From Pseudozyma flocculosa PF-1 (taxonomy: Eukaryota > Basidiomycota > Ustilaginomycetes > Ustilaginales > Ustilaginaceae): DNA of 64,000 nt. Where the stretch lies: positions 287,397 through 351,396 of the forward strand of contig NW_006920871.1 in NCBI RefSeq assembly GCF_000417875.1, given 5' to 3'. The translations under genes and the position numbers were made by a program. Within the stretch, counting starts at the first letter, position 1, and every line of letters starts with the position of its first letter. The notes below the pieces were generated by a model. That model saw only the letters and a list, made by a program, of their open reading frames with translations, did no database searches and was not told where the DNA came from. This document shows, one piece after another, positions 9,427-18,239 of this stretch.

Positions 9427-10840
9427 ATGTCCAAACCGCCGACAAAGGAGCAGCTCGCCCCGCGCACCGCCCACTACGAGTTTGGCGGCCCGCTCGGCGC
9501 CCTCTTTGTCTCCACCACCGTCCCCCTCTTCACCTACTACTTCTACTTTGCCTGCTCGCCCGCCCTCGGGTGCGCCCCCACCCTGCCCTTGACCCATCCA
9601 GAGGCCCTCTGGCAGGTCGCAAAGCAAGGGCTCGTCGACAGCTTCCTCGACGGCACCGCCTGGGCCATCTACTTTGGCTGGTACGCCTTCACGGTGCTCG
9701 CGTGGGCCGTGCTCCCGGGCCGCTGGGAGGAGGGCAGCGAGCTCCGCATCGGCGGACGCCTCGATTACAAGATCAATGCGTTTGCCACGCTCGTCGCCTC
9801 GTTTGCCATTGCCGCCGGCATCATCGCCGTCCAGGGCCCCCAGGGCTTCACCATGCTCTACGATCACTGGCCCGGCCTGATCTCGGCCAGCGTCGTCAAC
9901 TCGCTCGTCCAGGCCTTTTACGTCTACGCCGTCTCGTTCCAGGAGGGCAAGCTGCTCGCCCTCGGCGGCAACAGCGGCAACGCACTCTTTGACTGGTTCA
10001 TCGGCCGCGAGCTCAACCCGCGCATCGGCCGCTTTGACATCAAGACGTTCAACGAGCTGCGTCCCGGCCTCATCCTCTGGGCGCTCCTCGACCTCAGCTG
10101 CGCCTGCCACCAGTACGTCAAGCTCGGCGGCAGGATCACCGACAGCATGGCCCTCGTGTGCGCGTTCCACACGTGGTACGTCGTCGACGCGCTGTACAAT
10201 GAGGTGAGTCGCTTCTAGTTCCGACGCGAAGACGCCGACCCGCCGCGGCATTGCATTCGTTCTCGACCGTGCACTGCTGACGCTAGCCCTCGCGCCCTGC
10301 CATGACCGACCACAGTCTGCCATCTTCACCCAGATGGACATCACCACCGACGGCTTCGGCTTCATGCTCTCGGTCGGCGATCTGACCTGGGTGCCGTTCA
10401 TCTACAGCCTGCAGGCGCGCTACCTCGCCTTCCACCCGGTCCACCTCGGCCTGCTCGGCACGCTGGCCATCCTGCTGGTCAACTTTACCGGCTACTACAT
10501 CTTCCGCACCGCCAACTCGGAGAAGAACGACTTCCGCTCCGGCCAGAACCCCAAGCAGCTCTCGTACATGACGACGGCCAGCGGGCGCAAGCTGCTCACC
10601 AGCGGCTGGTGGGGCCGCAGCCGACACCCCAACTACCTCGGCGACTGGATCATGGCGTGGGCGTGGTCGCTCCCCTGCGGCTTCGCCACGCCCATCCCCT
10701 ACTTTTACGTCCTCTTCTTTGCCATCCTCCTCGTCCACCGCCAGATTCGCGACGACGAGGCGTGCCGCAAAAAGTACGGCAAGGACTGGGACAAGTACTG
10801 CCGCCTCGTGCGATCCCGCATCATCCCCGGCATCTACTGA
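9427..10840 (+). CDS. ERG24: Delta(14)-sterol reductase ERG24
   Basis: NADPH-dependent reductase of the C14-C15 double bond left after C14 demethylation in ergosterol synthesis; it acts in the ER membrane directly after ERG11. Exons 9427-10203 and 10316-10840 are joined by a 112-base intron (GTGAGT donor, ACCACAG acceptor, phase 0) and give 433 residues, close to the 438 of yeast Erg24. Many hydrophobic segments cover the protein. The family signature LLTSGWWGRSRHPNYLGDW and the C-terminal block DDEACRKKYGKDWDKYC...IIPGIY are intact, as is FNELRPGLILWALLDLS upstream. The start at 9427 (MSKPPTKEQ) is the first ATG in frame and precedes the conserved YEFGGPLGA by few residues. ERG24-type enzymes are the target of morpholine fungicides. 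ERG11 lies 22 kb away on the same strand but is separated by unrelated genes. Confidence 0.96.
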
Positions 10841-11284
10841 GGAGCGAGGCGGCGGCGACGCGCGCTCTCTCTCTCTCTCTGTAGGGGGAGAAAAAAACTG
10901 ATGTCGGCGTGGAGGAGATGGGCGCGTTGTTCCTCTTTATCGAGCACCTTCTTGGACCTGTCTTATCGTTACGTCTAATCGACACTTCATCCGCGCTGAC
11001 ACGACGCATGCGACGTCTGGCTCACCGTCTGCGCCAACACAGGCGACGGGCGCAGGAGGCTGAGCGCTCGCTCCTAGCTGTCGACAGGCGAATAAGGGTG
11101 GAAAAAGGAGGGTGAAAATTGGCTGGCCCGGGCGTACGAGGGCTTCGCGTTCACTCGCCGTCGCCGATGCTCTCCGTTCGCGAAGATCTCTCAACACGCC
11201 CGCCACCCTACACTCTAACTACGGGCGTCGCCGCCGCTGGCTACACTCGACTACCGATCTCGCCTCGCCTCACCTCGCATCGCA
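10841..11284. other. Convergent 3' region downstream of ERG24
   Basis: A 444-base spacer between the ERG24 stop and the stop of the large minus-strand gene. It contains a CT dinucleotide run (10864-10881). No gene is supported. Confidence 0.5.
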
Positions 11285-14200
11285 TTACCTGCGCGTCCTC
11301 CTCTCGGCGGTGACGACGCCCCACCTCCTGAGGCTGATGTCGGAGTCGCTCGACGTCCAGGGCGAGTCGGTCTCGTCGTAGTCTGCGCCGTTTTTGGGCC
11401 GCGCCGACGACGCCGGCGCCGCTACTGCCGCTCCGGCGCGCACCCGCTTCTCCCACTNNNNNNNNNNNNNNNNNNNNCGTGTGCCTTGGCAGTCTCAGAC
11501 GACGGCTGCCCCGTTCCGTCTCGTCCTGCACTGCCACGGGCCCTGCTGAGGGGACTCGGGATCGTCGACCCTCCTTGGCAGACGCGAGGCTGCTGACGGG
11601 CTGGACGGTCGGCGGCTGCGACGATGGACGTTCCGCCGTCTCGTCATGCGAGGCTTTCCTAGGCTTGACGAATTCTCGTACCGGCTTGCTCTGTCGCGGC
11701 TCAGCCGAGTCGGCGTCTACGTCCTTTCTGCGGCTCTGCTGCTCTTGCTGCTGCTGCCTCTTCTTGGGCTTGCTGCTCGGCTTGCTGGCGGGAAGGGCAG
11801 GCTCAGCCTCTGCGTCGTCGGCCGCTGCCTTCTTCTTCTTCTCGGCCTCCGCCTCGGCCATGGCGACCTCAACTTCGACCTCGGGAGCGAGCATCGGCGC
11901 GCGGAACGTGTACTCCTCGGGTGCGGTCAGCTCCGAGTAGAAGCTGCCCATCGTGGCGCTGCTGTCCTGCCTCTTGAGCCTTCTGCTGTTGCCGCCGGCG
12001 GGCTTGGATGCTGGCGCCACCTCGGCAAGGTAGCTCGAAGCGGCCCTGCTGAGCGCGGAGCTCTCTTCGCCGAAAGAGACCTCGACCGACTCCTCTTCGA
12101 CCGGCGCCTGGGCAGTCATGGCCCCGTCACGCGGCTCCTGCCTCTCCCTGCGACGGCTGTTCTGGGCCACGGAGGTCGCCTTGACCGCCGACGAGGCTTT
12201 CACCTTCTTCGCTGCCTTGTCGCCATGGCGTCGAGATCGTGAGAGAGCAGGCTCGGCGTCGAACAGCGACGAGAGGTTGGTCGAGGCGCCCGTGCTCAGC
12301 GCGGCCGAAGAGCGGACCGAGAGCCGGGTGCGGCTGCTGAGGACGCTCGAAGCGTTGGATCGCTGGCGATCCTGGTACACGGGCCTCCTGCCCGTCGCGC
12401 TGCTGTAGCCGCTCTTGGCCGCCTTCTTGGCAGCAGGTCGCACAGCCCTTGCTCGCAAGCTGCTGTCCTCGGAAGCCTGCCTGGCGGCCTTGGGCCTGTG
12501 GCGCTTGCGGTCCTCGACCACTCGAACCTCGGCCATCGGCGGCTCGGCGTCGCTCGCCGACTCGCTGCGAAGGGAGACTGGGCGAGTTTTCTCGACATCG
12601 ACGTCCGAGGCGAACGGGTCCCGCCCGTCGTCGCCATCGACGTCTTCCCAGCACCCGTCTTCGTGCGACTTGAGGCCGTGCGTCGTCGACACCTGGCCCG
12701 GCTCGAGCCAGCTCGACAGCGTCGTCGTCGCCGCAAATTGCGGTCGGATGCTTGGCACCCGGCTGACCTGCTCGTCGCTGCCGTGCAGGCCACCGTGGTG
12801 GGGCTTATCGAGGGTAGCGCCCTTGCCCTCGTACAGCGCCGAGAGGCCAGTGATCGAAGACCCTTCCGAGATCGACGAGACGTCCGACGTGGCACCGCTG
12901 CGGCAGCTAGCGCCGCGGTGCAGCCTGCCAGGACGGCCGCGCAGCGAGCCGCTGACGCTCGGCGGCGCGCTCGTGTAGGGGTCGTAGACGGGCTCGGCGT
13001 CGCGCGACGCCTCCTGCCAGCGGCTGACGGTGCTGAGCAGGCGCTGACGTCCATCGAGCTGGTGCCGCTGGCGGTGGTGGTGGATGAGGGCCAGCGCCTG
13101 GGTCTGTTGCAGCAGCTGGTGCGGCGCGGCCATCGGCTGGGCCTTCATGTAGGCCTCCCACTGCAACTGCTGCTCGAGGAGCGCACGCTGGTAGTCCATC
13201 GCGGGGAGCGGCAGCCTTGGGAAGGCGCTCGCACCGGCACCCAGCAGCGCCGCATCGTCACCCTGCTGCCTCAGGGCGGCTGCTTCGATCTCGGCCAGAC
13301 GGCTGAGGCCGACGTGCCCGACCTCGGCCTGGCTGTTGGGCCAAGCCGCGCCGATGCCGGCGAGGCCAGGGGTGAAGTCGAGCCGCTGCCCAGGCGTCCC
13401 TCGCACCACCGGTCTTCCGCCGGGCGTGGCGAGCATGCCGCCAAACGCACCGGCATCGAGGCCGAGCGACTGGCCGAAACCCTCGGGACTGTGCTCCTCC
13501 TCGGTCGAGTACTCCATGGCGAAGCGCTCCGCCTTTTTGCCGATCCTCTTGGCCCGGGGCAGGTCACGGTCGCGTCCGCCGATGGTGCCCTCAAAGTCGC
13601 TGTCGTGGGCAGGGTGGCGAGCGCGGGAGGTGCTGGCGGCGTTGCGAAGCGTGGCTGGGATCATCGAGAGCACCGTGCGGCTGGCGTGGATCCCCATACC
13701 GGCGAAACGCGACGAGGCGGCCGCGCCGCCTCCGATCTTGGCCGAGCCCGGCTGGAACCGGGGCGTCTCGGTGCCGTAGCCGGGCAACGATCGGATGTTG
13801 GGGTACGATCCCTTCGAGGTGACGTGGCCGTTTCCGACGTTGTCGAGGTGGTCGAACGGCCCCCCCAACGCACCCGTAGTTCGAGGGTCGCATCGCTCAG
13901 CATCGAGGTCGTAGGCGGATCCGCGCTGCTTCATGACGCGCGCGATGAAGCTCGGTCGCCGCGCCGGCACCATACCGCGGCCGCCTTCGAGATCCGGCAG
14001 ACCGTTGCCAAGCTGCCCGTCCTGCCCGTAGGGGAAGCTCGAGGCCTGGTCGGGCAGCTGCATGGCTCGGACCTCGAAGTCGTTGTCACCCGTCGCCTTG
14101 ATCGGGTCGCCGCCGACAGGCCGGTCGAACAGACTCCACCCCCGTCCGTCCATCGAAGGCTTCGCACCCTGGCCCAGTTCGATCGCATTTGCGGCGTCGT

Positions 14201-14909
14201 TGCGGGCCTTGGCGCCGTCTCCCGAAGCGTACGAAGGAGGTCGCACAGACGCATCGGCCTCCTTTTCGGAGAGCAGGACGGGCATGGGCGTCGTCGGCAT
14301 GCTCAGCACGCCGTCCTTGCCGTCCTTGAGGTCGAGATCAGGGTCGGCAAAGGCGTCCTGGGCCTTTTCGTCGCCGGCCTTGCTTGGGCTCCACACGGAT
14401 TTGCTCAGTCGCTGGCGGCGGCGCTGACGACGGCTGCTTCTCCGTTCCCAGCCGCAGCAGCAGCGGAGGATGAACGCCAGACTCGTCACGATCGTGGCGA
14501 AGGCGACGATCGATCCGACAATGACGAGCAGCAGCATGGGAAGATTGTGTCGCAGGCTGAAGGGATGGTCCCCGAGCGGATCCTCGCGGGCGCGCGCCTC
14601 GAGCCGTGGTACGCCAGCCTGGTGGGCGTCGAGGGCGAGCCGGCTCGTCGAGGCACCGTCCTGGTCTTGAAGGTCCCACGGAGGGTCGGAACGCGCCGTC
14701 AAAGACTGGCGGGCAAGGTCGTCGTCGATTGCCCTCGCCTTGCCCTTCCAGACGGCAGGCGTCGCCTCGCCATCGATGCTGCGTGCCGGCAAAGGCCGGG
14801 CGAGGCGAGCGTAACGGTCCCGCTTCGGCAGGCCCTGCCTCGTGCCCCTCGCCGACCGCCTCTGCGCATCGCCGCCATCCTGCCTGTTGAGGCCAAATGA
14901 AAGCTTCAT
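11285..14909 (-). CDS. Very large single-pass membrane protein, unknown function (C-terminus interrupted by assembly gap)
   Basis: The minus-strand gene runs from the ATG at 14909 through 1144 uninterrupted codons to the N gap at 11458-11477. After the gap the frame implied by exactly 20 N reads an Arg-rich, unlikely sequence. A different frame reads WEKRVRAGAAVAAPASSARP followed by an acidic Ser/Asp stretch and stops with TAA at 11285-11287, and that is the more protein-like end. The true gap length is therefore probably 1 modulo 3 and the protein about 1200 residues. One hydrophobic segment lies at 124-149 (NLPMLLLVIVGSIVAFATIV then TSLAFILR), directly followed by three Cys (possible palmitoylation) and a basic stretch. 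No signal peptide is visible. The remaining 1000 residues are Ser/Arg/Glu-rich and probably disordered, with short coiled-coil-like parts (LEQQLQWEAYMKAQ). I recognise no domain. It may be a cortical or plasma-membrane scaffold; that is inference. Confidence 0.7.
11458..11477. other. Assembly gap (20 N)
   Basis: Twenty N within the C-terminal coding region of the large minus-strand gene. The round number suggests a placeholder, and the coding frame on the two sides does not agree with a length of 20. Confidence 0.95.
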
Positions 14910-16459
14910 CCGGCACTAGATGTGCAAAGAGCCGACAGGAAGCACACCGTCAAGGCGTGTCACCTCGTCGAGCTTGGTCGCAATGGAAAGTAGGAAAAGA
15001 AAAGCGGGCTTGAAGAATAGAAATACCAGGCGCCAGGCCTGTTGACGACCACGTCGCTGTCGTCGTCGTCGTCGTCGTCGAAGAGAGAAAGGGAGTCGAA
15101 AGAAGGAAGAGAAGGGAAGAAGAGAAGAGTAGGACGGAACGAGGGTCAGGGAGGGTACCGGCCCCTTTTGAAAAGGTGATAAAGTGGCGGGATGGAGAAG
15201 GTGGATGAGGGTCGGGACGGTAGAGGGGAAGGGCGAGGCGTCGAGGAGCGACTCACGGTGCCACTCGCCGCTCGGTCCTGGCCTCGACAGACGTCCGTGC
15301 TTCTACAGTTGGTCTTGACCCCAGGCAGGGTAGACAATCTACGTGGTGCGAGACCTGCGACACACACCGGCACCTGCATCTGCTTGTCGCCCTCACTGCC
15401 TGCCCACTATGACGATCGACCAGCATGACGTCCACGCAGGCCCAGAGGTCAGCATGTGGTCGGTGGATTGCCGACCGGCGATGGGAGGCGCCCATCCGCA
15501 ACGGGAGAGTAAAAGGAGGCGCTCTGGCTAGCGTCGTTGGACGAGGATCTACGGTCGTCGAGCTCGCCGGTGCCAGCAAAGGTCGAATGGCAAGCGGCGA
15601 GCGTCGAGGAGCATGCGAATGGGAAGCTGTGTCGAAAGTGGCAGGCGGTGATGGAGCGCAATGGACGCGACGCGAAGAGGCAAGGCCAGGCTTGGCACAG
15701 GGCAGGCGTGGCGCAGCGCAAGCTCGAGCAAGGCCGGTCACGGCAGCAATCGACAGTGGAGGGCCGATCCACATGATGGTCTGGATACCCACCATGATCG
15801 ACCGACACAGGCCCTGCCTTGCCGGCCTGGAGTCGAGGTCGGGCCCGCCTTGTTCGAGGGGTGATGCTCACGGCCGAGACGCCAGCTCCGCTCGCCTTTC
15901 GGCTCCGATGGCGGGCTTGGTGGAGCTGCTGCAGTGGCATGGTGATGCTGTGCTCGGTGTTGGCAATATCCCCTGCCATCTTTGTGGCCTCGAGGCGTGT
16001 TGAACGTTGTGGGCGAGGTGGCCAAGCAGCAACTTGGCTTCGCCAGCGCCACAGGTGGAGGAAATGGGACGGCGACGGCAGGCAGGCAGGCAAGGCAGAC
16101 CAACACACCCGCGCGCGCTGCCCGGCCGCCCTCTTCTTGGCTTCTCAAACACCACCACCATCGCCCTTTCCCTCCCGGCACTGCGATAGCGCCGCAACAT
16201 CGTCGACTTCGCAACGCAAACATGGCTTCAGAGCTGTGGACGCTCGGTGGGTTCTAGCACACCACTTCGCACGCAACAGAGGCCAGAACGCACTCGAGCT
16301 GACACTCTTGACCCTTGTCGGCCACACCTGGCCCCTCCGGCGCTGACCGCAGCCGTCGTCCTTCTATCGCCCATCGTCCTGCGCAGGGGTTTCGCGTACG
16401 TCAACCGCCCCGCCAACCAACAGGCCAAGGATGCTAGCAACGTAGACCAAGCCAACGAC
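14910..16459. other. Divergent intergenic region, 1.55 kb
   Basis: Promoter region for the large minus-strand gene and for the plus-strand membrane protein. A CGT triplet run sits at 15057-15080, next to a purine-rich tract (15080-15130). Several overlapping open frames on both strands between 15250 and 16350 show no homology I recognise and share no consistent codon pattern, so none is called. CAGG-type tandem bases occur at 16080-16095. Confidence 0.5.
15057..15080. repeat. (CGT)n microsatellite
   Basis: About eight CGT/GTC triplets in the 5' region of the large membrane-protein gene, about 150 bases upstream of its start codon. Confidence 0.75.
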
Positions 16460-17815
16460 ATGTCCGCCATGCGACGCCCCTCAGCTTGGAGCTCGCCCTT
16501 TCAGCTCCTCCTCACCCTCCTCACCGCGGCCGTCGTCCTCACCAGCGTCCGCAACCTCGTCCCCGTGCGGTACGGCTTCGAGCTCCTCGTTTCGGAGCAC
16601 CTCATAGAGACGCTGCAGCGTGCCTTCTTGGCCCTCTACGCCTCGCCCACCACGGTGGCCAACACCGCCACTGCCGTCGAGCCCCTCCGCATCGAGCTAC
16701 GCGGCGGCTACGCCTCCGACATCTTCCTCGCCCTCAGATCGCCCATCACCATCCCCACGGCAACCCTGCGCTCCCTCCTCGCCTCGACTCCCTCTCTGCT
16801 TGGCCTCGGCTTCCAGGGCACCGAGGCCGATCTCCAGTCCCTGGTCGCCCGGCTCTCGAGCTACGATGGACGCAAGCTCTACCTCCTCGTCGGAGCCACG
16901 CCCCTCACCCAGTGCGTCTTCTGCCACAGCAGCACCGACTACTTCTACTTTGCCCTGCCCGGCCTCGTCGCCCAGTATGCCTGGCGCCTCCTCGCCATCG
17001 GCTTCATCACTTCGAGCCCCTCGGATCCGCTGGGTCTCCTCGTCAACCGCATCGGCCGCCTTCTATCGCTCCGTTCTTCGAGCGCGACGTCGCTCCCCGC
17101 GCACCAGCAAAGGCCGCAAGAGCTCGACCGCAAGCGCTGGAGAGGCTACGCAACTGCGACGCTGCTCGGCATGCTGGCCATCGAGGCCCTCGTCCTGTCC
17201 GAGCTGGGCGAAGTGCGTGCCGGCCAAGGCAGATGGAACCACTGGCACGCCAACCTCCACCTCGCGAGGCAGCTCCTCTTCATCGTCCTCTTCGCCGGCG
17301 TCTACTTCTTCCCCCTCCACCCCAAGCCATCCGCCTTTGAGCGGACTGCCGCGACGATGCGGGCCACCCACGCCAGGCTGGAAAAGACGCTGCACAATAT
17401 CGAGGTGGCCCGGATCACCCGCGAGGTCGTCTGGCGCGATCCGGGCATGGTACGCAAGGTCGCCGACTGGCACGCGCAGCAGGAGAGCGAAGACACGCGC
17501 CCCGACTGCGACGCCATGGTCGCCTTCGCCCGCAAGGTCGGCATCGATGTCAAAAGCATGGCCGACGCCTGTGGCGAGATCGCAAATACTGCGTTTCAGG
17601 AGGCGGAGGGCTTCAACAGAGAGCTCGACCAACGCGACCTGGCCGAGCAGCTCGAGCGATCTGACAAGCAGAGCCAGTCAATCCCGCCGCCGGCTTCGTC
17701 AAGCGCGGAAGCCCGACAGGCAGACGCTGAACCTGGCCCAGCGATTCGGGCCACAGAGACGAGCGGTGACCCGCCGGTCAACTCGCCGAAGGCGGACGCG
17801 GAGGCCGCTACATAG
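16460..17815 (+). CDS. Multi-pass membrane protein, unknown function
   Basis: Single exon of 451 residues from the first ATG in frame (16460). Hydrophobic segments are at about 14-36 (FQLLLTLLTAAVVLTSVRNL), 161-184 (YFYFALPGLVAQYAWRLLAI), 230-250 and 268-286 (ARQLLFIVLFAGVYFFPL), giving three to four membrane spans. A CVFC pair (152-155) and the sentence-like block LVGATPLTQCVFCHSSTDYF just before the second span look conserved and could bind metal or form a disulphide. The region after 290 is a helical, charged domain of about 100 residues followed by a Ser/Ala/Pro-rich tail. I recognise no named family. Sequences of this type occur as uncharacterised fungal membrane proteins, probably of the endomembrane system; that is inference. 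Confidence 0.75.
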   Translation: MSAMRRPSAWSSPFQLLLTLLTAAVVLTSVRNLVPVRYGFELLVSEHLIETLQRAFLALYASPTTVANTATAVEPLRIELRGGYASDIFLALRSPITIPTATLRSLLASTPSLLGLGFQGTEADLQSLVARLSSYDGRKLYLLVGATPLTQCVFCHSSTDYFYFALPGLVAQYAWRLLAIGFITSSPSDPLGLLVNRIGRLLSLRSSSATSLPAHQQRPQELDRKRWRGYATATLLGMLAIEALVLSELGEVRAGQGRWNHWHANLHLARQLLFIVLFAGVYFFPLHPKPSAFERTAATMRATHARLEKTLHNIEVARITREVVWRDPGMVRKVADWHAQQESEDTRPDCDAMVAFARKVGIDVKSMADACGEIANTAFQEAEGFNRELDQRDLAEQLERSDKQSQSIPPPASSSAEARQADAEPGPAIRATETSGDPPVNSPKADAEAAT

Positions 17816-18239
17816 CGCTTCGCTTCCGCCTCCGCATCTCCCGGACCCAGCAGGACCCCAGCCTAGGGAAAAGCATGTTGTATTCTTTCGCCCTTGACCG
17901 ACCTCGTGCGGAACGCCATCCCTTCCGCCCCCAGCAGCATCCGCGCCCGCGCTCTCCGTCTGCGACTGTTTGCCTGCGTGTCGAGCCGCCTCTCCAGCGG
18001 TCCCAGCGGTCTATCCCGCCCGCCCGCCTTGTGTGCCATTCATTCAGTGTTGCTGGTCGAGGGCGCCGCTTCCGCCCTGCCCCTTGCTCGCGGCCTGTAT
18101 AAAGGGAGGCGAAGCTGACCCGCTGATCCCACCGCCCTTTCTTCTCACGCCCCCACCCTCCTCATCCTTTCATCGGCATCCATCGCAACCCTGCCACCTT
18201 TATTAACTCGCAGCCATCATTCCACAGCACCGCCTCAAG
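17816..18239 (+). other. Promoter region of the dynamin-like gene
   Basis: A 424-base gap between two plus-strand genes. It contains a TATAAA box at 18098 and a pyrimidine-rich leader (18125-18180) before the ATG at 18240. No gene is supported. Confidence 0.55.
18098..18103 (+). promoter_or_regulatory. TATA box of the dynamin-like GTPase gene
   Basis: A perfect TATAAA 137 bases upstream of the start codon in a GC-rich setting, followed by a CT-rich leader. This is the most convincing TATA element of the window. Confidence 0.6.

Noticed and set aside
12498..14900. An 800-codon open frame on the plus strand
   Set aside because: It is antisense to the giant membrane-protein gene, has no ATG start and is Arg/Ala/Gly-rich, the usual shadow of a GC-rich gene.
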